NCBI GenBank assembly: GCA_964008075.1
Contig: CAXGAP010000016.1
Coordinates: forward strand, 1-25,791
Source of the DNA: UBA724 sp964008075
GTDB lineage: Bacteria > Bacteroidota > Bacteroidia > Flavobacteriales > Flavobacteriaceae
Reading direction: 5' to 3'
DNA: 25,791 bases
The notes beneath the pieces were generated by a model. That model was not told the origin of the DNA, did no database searches, and saw only the letters and a program-made list of their open reading frames with translations. The stretch's first letter is position 1, and each line of letters starts with the position of its first letter. The translations under genes and the position numbers were made by a program. Below, in pieces: positions 8,890 to 17,158 of the stretch.

Positions 8890-9354
8890 ATGGCCATTAA
8901 AAGTTTTAGAGGTGCTCGTGCTGAAAAGAAGGCGTCCCCCAAACCACCACTACTTGTTTCAGATTATATGACAAAAGATCTCATCACATTTTCTCCAGAA
9001 CAATCGATTTTGGAGGTGATGGAGTTATTTATCAAACATCGGATATCTGGTGGACCAGTCGTTGATAAAAACGGAATGCTTGTTGGGATTGTTTCAGAAG
9101 CAGATTTTATGAAACAAATATCTGAAAGCAGATACTTCAATATGCCTATTTTAGAAAAACAAACATCAAATTTTATGTCATTTCCAGTGAATACGATCGA
9201 ACATGATCGTACTATTTTTGACGCGGCTTTGTATTTTCACTCCAATAGTCGACGTCGTTTGCCTGTGCTAAACAATGGTCGATTGGCTGGTCAGATCAGC
9301 CGACGTGATGTTGTTGTTGCTGCCCTTCAACTCAGAAGCCAGCGTTGGCGTTAG
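8890..9354 (+). CDS. CBS-domain pair protein
   Basis: 154 residues made of two CBS motifs and a short basic N-terminal arm. CBS1 spans about 24-80 (VSDYMTKDLITFSPEQSI then GPVVDKNGMLVGIVSEADFM) and CBS2 about 90-148 (FMSFPVNTIEHDRTIFDAA then RRLPVLNNGRLAGQISRRD). Such stand-alone pairs bind adenosine nucleotides or related ligands and act as soluble sensors; partner and ligand cannot be read from sequence. It stands alone, divergent from the SDR gene and convergent with the deacetylase gene. Confidence 0.9.
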   Translation: MAIKSFRGARAEKKASPKPPLLVSDYMTKDLITFSPEQSILEVMELFIKHRISGGPVVDKNGMLVGIVSEADFMKQISESRYFNMPILEKQTSNFMSFPVNTIEHDRTIFDAALYFHSNSRRRLPVLNNGRLAGQISRRDVVVAALQLRSQRWR

Positions 9355-9355
9355 C

Positions 9356-9550
9356 TTATTCTCTTCGCCTGACCAAAATATACCAACCGTTCTCTGGACG
9401 AATATAGCCCTGGTCATATACAAAGTAATAGGTCTTTCCAGCTTCTGTATGATAAATACTTGTGATGAGCTGATGATGCTTTAACCCTAAAAGTAGATAT
9501 CCTGCGCCAATCGAAACGTATTGGCGTGGGCCTCTACTAAAACAGAAATC
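9356..9550 (-). pseudogene. Protein-like reading frame without a start codon
   Basis: On the minus strand a frame is open from just after a TGA at 9551-9553 to a TAA at 9356-9358 (64 codons). The part downstream of the deacetylase stop reads like real protein: HHQLITSIYHTEAGKTYYF, then VYDQGYIRPENGWYILVRRR. It contains no ATG or GTG and a TTG only near its end; the most start-like position is a TTA just after the deacetylase stop. It lies in the -1 frame relative to that gene and overlaps its last 64 bases. It could be a small gene with a mutated or unusual start, a fragment of a lost gene, or chance. I recognise no family. Confidence 0.35.
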
Positions 9551-10389
9551 TCAGGCACATACCCACCACCCATGCTGCATTGTACAGGCAAGGCGTGTCG
9601 CTGACACCACTGCAATACCATCTCATCACGCTGCTTACAACCCAATACCGACAAGCCCAATCTTCCTAGCTTGTCCTTTGCAATCACGTCAACACCACAC
9701 AAATAAAACACAAAATCTGGCTGTACGTTTTGGTATAAATCATCCAAACTATCTGCAAGGATTTTCATATAGGTGGCATCATCTGTCTGGTCAGCTAAAG
9801 CAATATCCCAATCGCTTTTCTCTTTGCGAAAAGGATAGTTTTTTTTTCCGTGCATGGAAAAGGTAAATACCTTTTCATGATTTGAAAAAATAGCAGCAGT
9901 TCCATTCCCTTGATGCACATCCAAATCAAGAATCAATATCTTATTTGCCTTGCCATTGTCAAGAAGCCACTGCGCTGCAATAGCCTGATCGTTGAGCATA
10001 CAAAACGCTTCAGATCGATCGGCATGGGCATGATGTGTTCCTCCAGCAATGTTCATCGCAATACCATGCTCGAGTGCATAAGCAGCCCCATCGATTGTTC
10101 CTTGTGCGATGACATGCTCGCGATGTACAAGCTCATGCGATAGTGGAAAGCCTAAACCTCGAACCTCTGATTTGGACAATGTGAGCCCACACAATTGATC
10201 GTAATAGCTAGGCGTGTGTACTCGCAACACAATGTCTTTATGAATGGGTTTTGGACTGAAAAATTGTTCAGCTATACAAGTGCCTTCATGCAGGAGTTGC
10301 TTTGGCAACAACTCATATTTAATCATCGGAAATCGGTGCTTCTCAGGCAGTGGGTGGGCATAGCAAGCATCAAAGGCAATGTGAAGCAT
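9487..10389 (-). CDS. Histone-deacetylase-family (class IV-like) deacetylase
   Basis: 300 residues, the usual size of bacterial single-domain members of the HDAC/acetylpolyamine amidohydrolase superfamily. All catalytic landmarks are present: GGTHHAH (His119-His120 pair), LDLDVHQGNGT (zinc ligands Asp157 and His159), CGVDVIAKDKLG (zinc ligand Asp234) and MGGGY (Tyr277). It should therefore be an active zinc-dependent amidohydrolase removing acyl groups from a lysine, polyamine or small molecule; compact length and motif spelling suggest the HDAC11-like class. It starts four bases after the metG stop and is probably cotranscribed with metG. Its substrate is unknown. Confidence 0.92.
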   Translation of the reverse strand: MLHIAFDACYAHPLPEKHRFPMIKYELLPKQLLHEGTCIAEQFFSPKPIHKDIVLRVHTPSYYDQLCGLTLSKSEVRGLGFPLSHELVHREHVIAQGTIDGAAYALEHGIAMNIAGGTHHAHADRSEAFCMLNDQAIAAQWLLDNGKANKILILDLDVHQGNGTAAIFSNHEKVFTFSMHGKKNYPFRKEKSDWDIALADQTDDATYMKILADSLDDLYQNVQPDFVFYLCGVDVIAKDKLGRLGLSVLGCKQRDEMVLQWCQRHALPVQCSMGGGYVPEISVLVEAHANTFRLAQDIYF

Positions 10390-10393
10390 AGGC

Positions 10394-12079
10394 CTAGATG
10401 CTCTGGTTTTTTAGTTTGTCCAGTTGGATTTGAACATCGTCATCTTCAACTTTTGAAAACAACAATTCACTAGGGGCTAGGACAGTTCCAACAGCTACCA
10501 ATTCGGATTGAGTCATATCACTCCAATTCGATTGTAGCGAAAGTCCCAATATGGTTTTGAGTTTGTTGGCAGTTTGTGGTAAAAATGGAGTGCTAGCAAT
10601 TGCCAATACTGCTGCAATTTGTAAGCCATTATACATGATGGTTTTAACACGCTTTGGATTGGTTTTTTGCTGTTTCCAAGGCTCTTCATCAGCGAGATAT
10701 TTATTGCCTAAGCGAGCAATTTTCAAAAGGATTTGACTGGCCTCACGAAAGCGATAGTTTTCCACTGCAGTTGCGATTTGGATTGGTAAGGAACGCAACT
10801 CCTCAAGGGTTTCTTCGTCCACTTGGGTGTTGTGATTTGGTGCAGGCACCACTCCTTGATAGTACTTATGGGTGAGCACAACAATTCGATTGATAAAGTT
10901 TCCATAAATAGCAACGAGCTCGTTGTCATTTCTAGCTTGAAAATCACGCCAAGTGAAGTCATTGTCTTTATTTTCTGGCGCATTGGCAGTTAAGACATAA
11001 CGCAGCACATCTTGTTTGCCTGGAAAATCCTCCAAATACTCATGAAGCCAAACCGCCCAATTTTTGGAGGTTGATAGTTTTTGTCCTTCGAGGTTTAGAA
11101 ACTCGTTTGCAGGTACATTGGTCGGCAATACATAAGATCCCTCAGCCTTTAGCATCGAAGGAAAGATAATACAGTGAAACACGATATTGTCCTTGCCGAT
11201 AAAGTGGATGAGCTTGGTGTTTTTGTCTTTCCAATATGGCTCCCAGTCGGTATTGTTTTGCTGTCCCCAATCTTTGGTTGCAGAGATATATCCAATTGGC
11301 GCATCAAACCAAACATAGAGCACTTTGTTTTCTCCTCCTGGCACTGGTACTGGAATCCCCCAGTCAAGGTCTCGCGTTACTGCCCTTGCTTTGAGCCCAT
11401 CGTCGAGCCAGGATTTTACTTGCCCATATACATTGGATTTCCAATCATCAGCATGCCCTTTCAGAATCCAATCTTCCAAAAAACTTTGAAACCTATCCAG
11501 TGGTAGGAACCAATGTTTGGTTGCTTTGGTGATGGGAACACTACCAGAAATAGTGGAGGTTGGATGTATTAAATCAGTCGTATTGAGCGAGCGCCCACAA
11601 GACTCGCATTGATCACCATAGGCCTCTTCATGGCCGCAATGTGGACAAGTACCTACCACAAACCGATCGGCCAAAAACTGTTCGGCTTCTTGATCGTACA
11701 ATTGCTCTGTGGTCTCTTCAATAAAATCGCCCTTATCATAAAGTGCTTTAAAAAAATCACTTGCAGTTTGATGATGAATCGGATCGGAAGTTCTTCCATA
11801 ATGATCAAAAGAAATCCCAAAATCATCAAAAGAGGATTGAATCATATTGTGATAATGATCGATGATTTCTTTAGGTGTCTTCCCCTCTTTTTTGGCTCGA
11901 ATAGAAATTGCAACGCCATGCTCATCGCTTCCACAAACAAAAAAAACATCTTCTCCTTTCATTCGCAGATAGCGAGCATAAATATCTGCTGGCACATAAA
12001 CACCAGCTAGATGCCCAATATGAATTGGTCCATTGGTGTAGGGAAGTGCTGCAGTAATGGTGTAGCGCTGTTGTGGCAT
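10394..12079 (-). CDS. metG: Methionyl-tRNA synthetase, short form
   Basis: 561 residues from the chosen start. It charges tRNA-Met. The HIGH motif is at 20-23 (PIHIGH), the KMSKS loop appears as KLSTS at 334-338, and a zinc knuckle (CPHCGHEEAYGDQCESC, Cys145/148/158/161) lies in the connective domain. The anticodon-binding helical domain follows and the protein ends at KVEDDDVQIQLDKLKNQSI. The C-terminal EMAP/Trbp111-like tRNA-binding domain, which makes most Bacteroidota homologues about 680 residues, is absent, and no remnant is visible because the deacetylase gene begins four bases later. ATGs at 12112 and 12097 are disfavoured: the family begins near RYTITAALPY, and a TATTTTTG box lies at 12100-12107. 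Confidence 0.95.
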   Translation of the reverse strand: MPQQRYTITAALPYTNGPIHIGHLAGVYVPADIYARYLRMKGEDVFFVCGSDEHGVAISIRAKKEGKTPKEIIDHYHNMIQSSFDDFGISFDHYGRTSDPIHHQTASDFFKALYDKGDFIEETTEQLYDQEAEQFLADRFVVGTCPHCGHEEAYGDQCESCGRSLNTTDLIHPTSTISGSVPITKATKHWFLPLDRFQSFLEDWILKGHADDWKSNVYGQVKSWLDDGLKARAVTRDLDWGIPVPVPGGENKVLYVWFDAPIGYISATKDWGQQNNTDWEPYWKDKNTKLIHFIGKDNIVFHCIIFPSMLKAEGSYVLPTNVPANEFLNLEGQKLSTSKNWAVWLHEYLEDFPGKQDVLRYVLTANAPENKDNDFTWRDFQARNDNELVAIYGNFINRIVVLTHKYYQGVVPAPNHNTQVDEETLEELRSLPIQIATAVENYRFREASQILLKIARLGNKYLADEEPWKQQKTNPKRVKTIMYNGLQIAAVLAIASTPFLPQTANKLKTILGLSLQSNWSDMTQSELVAVGTVLAPSELLFSKVEDDDVQIQLDKLKNQSI

Positions 12080-12099
12080 GTAGTCGTTTAATTCCATCA

Positions 12100-12107
12100 C
12101 AAAAATA
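12100..12107 (-). promoter_or_regulatory. Putative -7 box (TATTTTTG) for metG
   Basis: An exact TAnnTTTG match on the minus strand, 20 bases before the ATG at 12079. Predicted transcription start falls near the ATG at 12097, supporting the shorter metG start. No clear -33 partner. Confidence 0.4.
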
Positions 12108-12163
12108 AGCAATAATCTTCCCTCTCATCGATTTTTTATATCTTCAAAATTTACAATCTCAAA

Positions 12164-12496
12164 ATGAACACAACCAAACTTGCTCGACAGGGCGAAAGTC
12201 TTGCTGCTGAAAGCTATCAAAAAAGGCTACACCATCCTCAAACGCAATTATCGTTTTGGCAGATCGGAAATCGATATCATTGCTCGTAAAGATGATGTGC
12301 TCGCTATTGTGCAGGTTAAGTCAAGGACAAGCACCTATTTTGGTGACCCTCAACCCTTTGTTTCAAAAAAACAACAGAGCTCTCTTATTGTTGCTGCTGA
12401 CCACTTTGTCAGTAAAATAACTTGGATGTCAATGTTAGGTTTGATATCGTAAGCATTGTCATTCAAGGTAAGAACTTCAAGCTTCAAATCAACTAA
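12164..12496 (+). pseudogene. yraN: yraN (UPF0102 nuclease-like) broken by two frameshifts
   Basis: Three reading frames together reconstruct one YraN-family protein of about 110 residues. The ATG at 12164 gives MNTTKLARQGESLAAE. The frame must then shift near the A-rich stretch at about 12210-12223 to give KKGYTILKRNYRFGRSEIDI and VQVKSRTSTYFGDPQPFVS. A second shift near AAAA at about 12413-12416 is needed to reach NNLDVNVRFDIVSIVIQG and the TAA at 12494. The core retains the family's Asp (SEIDII) and the VKSR segment that corresponds to the EVK active-site strand of related nucleases; Gln stands where Glu is usual (VQVKSR). The two shifts compensate, so first and last parts share a frame. 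Either this is a real pseudogene, or the sequence has two homopolymer errors and the gene is intact. Confidence 0.85.
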
Positions 12497-12523
12497 AATG
12501 CATTCTACCAATTTTAATAAATG

Positions 12524-12537
12524 TGTTATTTATAACA
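12524..12537. promoter_or_regulatory. Operator-like palindrome upstream of the ACT-like gene
   Basis: TGTTAT-TT-ATAACA is a perfect 6-2-6 inverted repeat in a very AT-rich stretch, 29 bases before the ATG at 12566 and next to a TATTTTCG -7-like box at 12556-12563. Symmetry and position suggest binding of a dimeric regulator. It lacks the GC-rich stem and T-run of an intrinsic terminator. Confidence 0.3.
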
Positions 12538-12565
12538 TTTTGTTTAATTATTTACTATTTTCGCG

Positions 12566-13243
12566 ATGTACTTAAGAGATCATATGAAAACAATATCTTC
12601 TGCTGTTGAGGAATATATCAAAAGCAAACCCTTTTTAGTCAGCGCACTAACGCAGGGCATTATCAACCTTACCTCTCTCGCTCGCATAATGAATGAAGAT
12701 ATTAGCAGTGTGATGAACAAAGAGGTGAGAAATGGAGCCATTGTTATGGCTCTGAAGCGTCTTTCCTCCGATTTTGAATTTCGATCTTCTCTTAAAATTG
12801 TACGCACGCTGCGAAACATTGGCGATATTACAGTTCGATCGTCGCTCATTGATTACAACTTTAAGACCTCTCCAACACTTTTGACTTCTCAGGCAAAATT
12901 GGTTGCTGGGATTTCTGATGCGAAAGATAATTTTTACACCTCTTCAAGAGGCGTCAACGAATGTAATGTTGTGGTGAGCGGCAACCTTGCCGAACTGGTT
13001 GAAAGTTGTTTCTCAAATGAAACATGTATTCATAAAGAAACAGACTTGTCTTCTATTTCGGTGAAGTTACCAACTGAAAATGTGTCTGTTCCAGGGATCT
13101 ATTATTTTGTTTTTCAGCGCCTGTCCTGGGAGGGAATTAATATCTACGAAGTGATTTCAACTTCGAATGAATTCACGATTCTTGTCAATGAAGAACAGGT
13201 TGATAGAGCCTTTCGAATCATCAAAGATCTCAAGCAGTTATAG
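12566..13243 (+). CDS. ACT-like domain protein of unknown function
   Basis: 225 residues (219 if the in-frame ATG at 12584, giving MKTISSAVEEYI, is used; that start seems more natural because the first ATG is only two bases after the -7-like box). The first half is helical and charged. The C-terminal part (VPGIYYFVFQRLSWEGINIY then EVISTSNEFTILVNEEQVD) has the beta-alpha-beta pattern and wording of ACT regulatory domains of aspartate kinases, but no kinase domain is attached. A small-molecule, possibly amino-acid, sensor is a reasonable guess. The 3' end overlaps the convergent mfd gene by 14 bases. An aspartate kinase gene lies beyond mfd, but a link between the two is speculation. Confidence 0.78.
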   Translation: MYLRDHMKTISSAVEEYIKSKPFLVSALTQGIINLTSLARIMNEDISSVMNKEVRNGAIVMALKRLSSDFEFRSSLKIVRTLRNIGDITVRSSLIDYNFKTSPTLLTSQAKLVAGISDAKDNFYTSSRGVNECNVVVSGNLAELVESCFSNETCIHKETDLSSISVKLPTENVSVPGIYYFVFQRLSWEGINIYEVISTSNEFTILVNEEQVDRAFRIIKDLKQL

Positions 13244-16200
13244 GTTGCAATTCTTTCAACGAACCCAAGGCTTCTTCTATCGTATTGATATTTTCAAACG
13301 ATAATAATAATCGATTGTTTTCTCCTTGTTTTCGCTCTTTCAACAAACCCTTTTTCGAATGCGAATGTAGTTTTTTCATCATAAACTGAAACTGATCTGA
13401 CTGGAAGAAGTCCTGATTTGTTGAGAGGTCAAAGTATCCGATGAGTTTATTTTTTTTCAAAACAATTTTTTCAAAATGTAATTCGTATGCCAACCATTTG
13501 AGTTGAATACTTTGAATCAGTGCCTGGGATGTCGAGGGTAAAGGACCAAAACGATCATGCAACTCATTCACAAACTGATCAAGTGCAGGCTGATTTGATA
13601 CTTTATTTAGGCTTTGATAACAACTCAATCTCTCTTGTACGTTGTTGATATAGGTGTCTGGGAAAAGAATTTCGAGGTCGGTATCAATTTGTACTTCTTT
13701 TGGAGCTGGCTCATGATTTGGATAGAGCTCTTGAAAATGTTCAGATTTTAATTCTTCAACAGCTTCTTTTAAAATTTTCTGATATGTTTCAAACCCAATA
13801 TCATTGATAAATCCACTTTGCTCGCCACCCAACAAATCGCCAGCACCACGAATTTCCAAATCACGCATGGCAATTTGAAAACCAGACCCCAAAGCAGTGT
13901 GTTCGGAAAGTGCACGCATTCGTTTTCGAGCTTCACCGTTTAGTGTTGACATGGGAGCTGATAAGAAATAACAAAAGGCCTTTTTGTTACTCCTTCCCAC
14001 ACGTCCCCTCATTTGGTGAAGATCACTCAGTCCAAATTGATGTGCATTATTGATAAAAATTGTATTTGAGTTTGGCACATCAAGCCCATTTTCAATGATG
14101 GTTGTTGCCACCAGTATATCGATATGACCCTCAATAAAATCACGCATTCTAGTTTCGATCGACGATCCTTCCATTTGGCCATGAATGCTTGTGACCTTAG
14201 CATCGGGGACTAGGCGTTGAATCATACCAGTGAAATCTGCCAAATTTTCGACTCTGTTGTGCACAAAAAACACCTGCCCACCTCGTTGCAATTCATAGAT
14301 TATCGCATCCCGAATGTGGGGTTCACTAAAGCCAACGACCTGACTTTCTATGGGGTGTCTGTTCGGCGGAGGAGTATTGATAATCGACAAGTCACGAGCT
14401 GCCATTAAGCTAAATTGCAGCGTTCTCGGAATTGGAGTGGCAGTGAGTGTGAGTACATCTACATTGGCTTTGAGTGCCCTAAGTTTTTCTTTTACGCTAA
14501 CCCCAAATTTCTGCTCCTCATCTACGATCAGCAAGCCCAAATTTTTAAAGTTGGTACTATTGTTCACCAGTTGGTGCGTGCCAATAATAATATCGATTGA
14601 CCCATCATCCAACCCTTGAAGGATTTCCTTTTTGTTTTTAGCTGATCGAAAACGATTCAAATAATCGATTTTGACTGGGAAGTCCTTCAAACGTTTTGAA
14701 AAAGTGTTGTGATGTTGAAAGGCAAGGATTGTGGTGGGTACAAGAACAGCGACCTGCTTTCCATTGTCCACTGCCTTGAAAGCAGCACGAATGGCGACTT
14801 CTGTTTTGCCAAAGCCAACATCTCCACAAACCAATCGATCCATGGGCTGTTCACTTTCCATATCTTCTTTTACTGCCGCTGTGGCATTTCGCTGATCGGG
14901 TGTGTCTTCATAGATAAAGGATGCTTCCAACTCGTGTTGCAAATAACTATCAGAATGACATTGAAAACCTTTTTTAAGTTTCCTTTTTGAATAGACTTTA
15001 ATGAGGTCAAAGGCAATTTCTTTCACCCGTTTCTTTGTCTTTGTTTTCAATTTTTTCCAAGTGACAGACCCAAGTTTATAAATTTTAGGAATAGCACCAT
15101 CTTTCCCTGCGTATTTACTGATTTTGTGCAATGAGTGAATACTCACATATAGTATATCACGCTCGCTGTAGGTGAGTTTAATCGCTTCTTGAAGTTTGCC
15201 ATCAACTTCGATGCGCTGGAGCCCACCAAATTTACCAACCCCATGATCAATATGAGTGACAAAATCCCCAACACTAAGTTGGTTGAACTCCTTGAGACTA
15301 ATGGCTTGTTTTTTTGCATAGCCATTTTTGAGTCTGAATTTGTGATGACGCTCAAAAAATTGGTGATCTGTATAACAAGCGATATGATTTTGCTTGTCTA
15401 TAAACCCTCGATAAAGGGGCATGATATGGATTTCAAACACTTTTTTGGATGACAACTCTTCTGCGATCCTCACAAAACGGTCGGCTTGCTGCTGTGAACT
15501 GCAAAAAAGATGATTACGAAACCCCTGTGATTCGTTATCGGTCAGATGTTCGATGACTTTTTCGAAATTTCGATTAAAGATCGGTTGTGGCTGACAGTCA
15601 AAAGCAATGTGATTCGACTCTTTTTGACCACCAAAGTGGACGCTAGTTCTATTGGCAATTGCTGTTTCAAAATTATGACCACGCACAAACAAGTCTTCAG
15701 GATTGGAGTGATTTAAAGGGCTTTCCAAAAAAGAGTACGTCTCTATCGACTTGTCATAGAGCTTGTCCAGTACAGCAGTCACATCAGCGATGGCAGGCAG
15801 AAAATAAGTGGTTGAATCCCCTAAAAAGGACCAAATCGGCTGGCGTTCTTCGCTTTGTAATTTATGCTCTAAATGAGCAACAATATCGATCTTCTCCAGT
15901 GGCTTGGTCGACAATTGGGTCTCGATATCAAAACAATTGATTCGATCAACATCATCTCCAAAAAACTCGATGCGATAGGGCTCATCTTTATCATAGGAAA
16001 AGATATCGATGATTCCACCTCTTACTGAAAATTCACCAGATTGGGACACAAAATCAACCCTTTGAAAGTCGTAGGCAAATAAGGCTTCATTGATGAGGTC
16101 TCGACCAATACTTTCGCCAAGATGTATTGTTAACGTCTTTTTTTTCAACTCTTTTTTTGTGATGACTTGCTCAAACAAAGCATCGGGATAGCTCACAAGT

Positions 16201-16625
16201 AAAGTTGGTTTTTGATTCGTGCTACATGTTTTAAGGGCATCTGCACGCATCATCACATTTGCGTTGTCCACCTCTTCTATTTCATAGGGTCGGCGATAGC
16301 TAGCAGGGTAGAAGAGTACTTGCTGATCAGGCAGCAATCGCTCGAGATCGTTAAATATATAGGCTGCTTCCTCCTTATCATCCAGGACCAAAACCATTGT
16401 TTTTTTCTTCTTTTCAAATATGGCAGCTACCAAAAAGGCATAAGATGACCCTGCGAGACCCGAAACACTGACTTTTTCGCTCGCATCTATAAGGTTGGAA
16501 AGCTGCTGGAGCTGTACATTGTTGGTGGTACGACCAGCATTGCCAAATGGATTCAATCCAATTTTTATGCAATGATACAAACTCTTCTTATAGATTGCAT
16601 ACAAATCGTAAAAAGATTCGAACAC
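13230..16625 (-). CDS. mfd: Transcription-repair coupling factor
   Basis: 1,131 residues, normal for Mfd. This ATP-driven translocase removes RNA polymerase stalled at DNA damage and recruits UvrA. In order: a UvrB-like N-terminal module (RGGIIDIFSYDKDEPYRIEF), the RNA-polymerase-interacting module (LSVGDFVTHIDHGVGKFGGL), the RecG-like motor with Walker A GDVGFGKTEVAI (Lys607) and DEEQ box (Asp702), the HQMRGRVGRS helicase motif, and a C-terminal domain with ELHDRFGPLP. The assigned start is GTG at 16625; TTG codons slightly downstream are equally possible, since the first 30 residues are unlike the family and no ATG is available. Divergent from the GNAT gene with only 32 bases between. Confidence 0.96.
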   Translation of the reverse strand: MFESFYDLYAIYKKSLYHCIKIGLNPFGNAGRTTNNVQLQQLSNLIDASEKVSVSGLAGSSYAFLVAAIFEKKKKTMVLVLDDKEEAAYIFNDLERLLPDQQVLFYPASYRRPYEIEEVDNANVMMRADALKTCSTNQKPTLLVSYPDALFEQVITKKELKKKTLTIHLGESIGRDLINEALFAYDFQRVDFVSQSGEFSVRGGIIDIFSYDKDEPYRIEFFGDDVDRINCFDIETQLSTKPLEKIDIVAHLEHKLQSEERQPIWSFLGDSTTYFLPAIADVTAVLDKLYDKSIETYSFLESPLNHSNPEDLFVRGHNFETAIANRTSVHFGGQKESNHIAFDCQPQPIFNRNFEKVIEHLTDNESQGFRNHLFCSSQQQADRFVRIAEELSSKKVFEIHIMPLYRGFIDKQNHIACYTDHQFFERHHKFRLKNGYAKKQAISLKEFNQLSVGDFVTHIDHGVGKFGGLQRIEVDGKLQEAIKLTYSERDILYVSIHSLHKISKYAGKDGAIPKIYKLGSVTWKKLKTKTKKRVKEIAFDLIKVYSKRKLKKGFQCHSDSYLQHELEASFIYEDTPDQRNATAAVKEDMESEQPMDRLVCGDVGFGKTEVAIRAAFKAVDNGKQVAVLVPTTILAFQHHNTFSKRLKDFPVKIDYLNRFRSAKNKKEILQGLDDGSIDIIIGTHQLVNNSTNFKNLGLLIVDEEQKFGVSVKEKLRALKANVDVLTLTATPIPRTLQFSLMAARDLSIINTPPPNRHPIESQVVGFSEPHIRDAIIYELQRGGQVFFVHNRVENLADFTGMIQRLVPDAKVTSIHGQMEGSSIETRMRDFIEGHIDILVATTIIENGLDVPNSNTIFINNAHQFGLSDLHQMRGRVGRSNKKAFCYFLSAPMSTLNGEARKRMRALSEHTALGSGFQIAMRDLEIRGAGDLLGGEQSGFINDIGFETYQKILKEAVEELKSEHFQELYPNHEPAPKEVQIDTDLEILFPDTYINNVQERLSCYQSLNKVSNQPALDQFVNELHDRFGPLPSTSQALIQSIQLKWLAYELHFEKIVLKKNKLIGYFDLSTNQDFFQSDQFQFMMKKLHSHSKKGLLKERKQGENNRLLLSFENINTIEEALGSLKELQPITA

Positions 16626-16644
16626 GCATTTGCTGTCATATTCT

Positions 16645-16652
16645 TACCTTTG
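16645..16652 (+). promoter_or_regulatory. Putative -7 box (TACCTTTG) for the GNAT gene
   Basis: TACCTTTG matches TAnnTTTG and is followed by GCACCC and then ATG at 16658, leaving five bases. A TTTG at 16629-16632 is too close (12 bases) to be a standard -33 element. Position implies a leaderless or nearly leaderless message. Confidence 0.45.
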
Positions 16653-16657
16653 CACCC

Positions 16658-17158
16658 ATGAAAAAACAGGCTACTATTCGTCAAGCGACCTCGGCTGATG
16701 CACAATCAATTTTAGCACTCATCAAAGAGCTTGCTGTTTTTGAACGCGAGCCAGATGCAGTCGTTCTTACAACTGATGACTTGGTTCGAGATGGTTTTGG
16801 CGAGCATCCTTCTTTTGTGTGCTTTGTTGCCGAGGAGGATCAACAAATTGTAGGCTTGGCTTTGGGTTATCCACGTTATTCGACTTGGAAAGGAAAAACG
16901 ATGCACCTTGAAGATTTGATCGTACAAGAAGATCACAGAGGGAAAGGTATTGGATTTGCCTTGTACAAACGATTTATCCACTATGCTCATTCTCTGCAAG
17001 TGCGTCGTGTGGAGTGGGCTGTGCTGGACTGGAACCAATCTGCTATTGATTTCTACGAGCAAACTGGTGCTGCAGTACTGTCTGATTGGCGCACAGCTCA
17101 AATGGATGAACATGCAATTTCTACATTGATAAATCAATATCCTGATGAGAATATTTAA
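16658..17158 (+). CDS. GNAT family N-acetyltransferase
   Basis: 166 residues. It starts at the ATG directly behind the promoter box; a longer frame to 16547 would run through the promoter and into mfd and is rejected. The fold markers of GNAT enzymes are clear: IRQATSADAQSILALIKELA at the N-terminus, LEDLIVQEDHRGKGIGFALY containing the acetyl-CoA pyrophosphate loop (RGKGIG), and the late VEWAVLDWNQSAIDFYEQTG strand-helix typical of spermidine/diamine and thialysine acetyltransferase relatives. It transfers an acetyl group from acetyl-CoA to an amine whose identity is not readable. The last 14 bases overlap the start of the aspartate kinase gene, so the two are probably translated from one message. 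Confidence 0.92.
   Translation: MKKQATIRQATSADAQSILALIKELAVFEREPDAVVLTTDDLVRDGFGEHPSFVCFVAEEDQQIVGLALGYPRYSTWKGKTMHLEDLIVQEDHRGKGIGFALYKRFIHYAHSLQVRRVEWAVLDWNQSAIDFYEQTGAAVLSDWRTAQMDEHAISTLINQYPDENI

Noticed and set aside
9470..9500. Programmed -1 frameshift extending the deacetylase into the start-less frame
   Set aside because: The frames are in the right relation, but the site (TAC TTT TAG) does not allow both tRNAs to re-pair as in a standard slippery heptamer, and the deacetylase already ends like its family.
12524..12537. Terminator for the yraN remnant
   Set aside because: The stem is only 6 bp and all but one pair A-T, with no following T-run of use; an operator or chance repeat is more likely.
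13230..16625. Large plus-strand frames inside mfd and metG
   Set aside because: They are antisense to highly conserved genes and show biased, non-family-like composition, as expected for shadow frames.
16547..16657. N-terminal extension of the GNAT acetyltransferase
   Set aside because: It would run through the promoter box and into the mfd coding region, and the extension has no family similarity.
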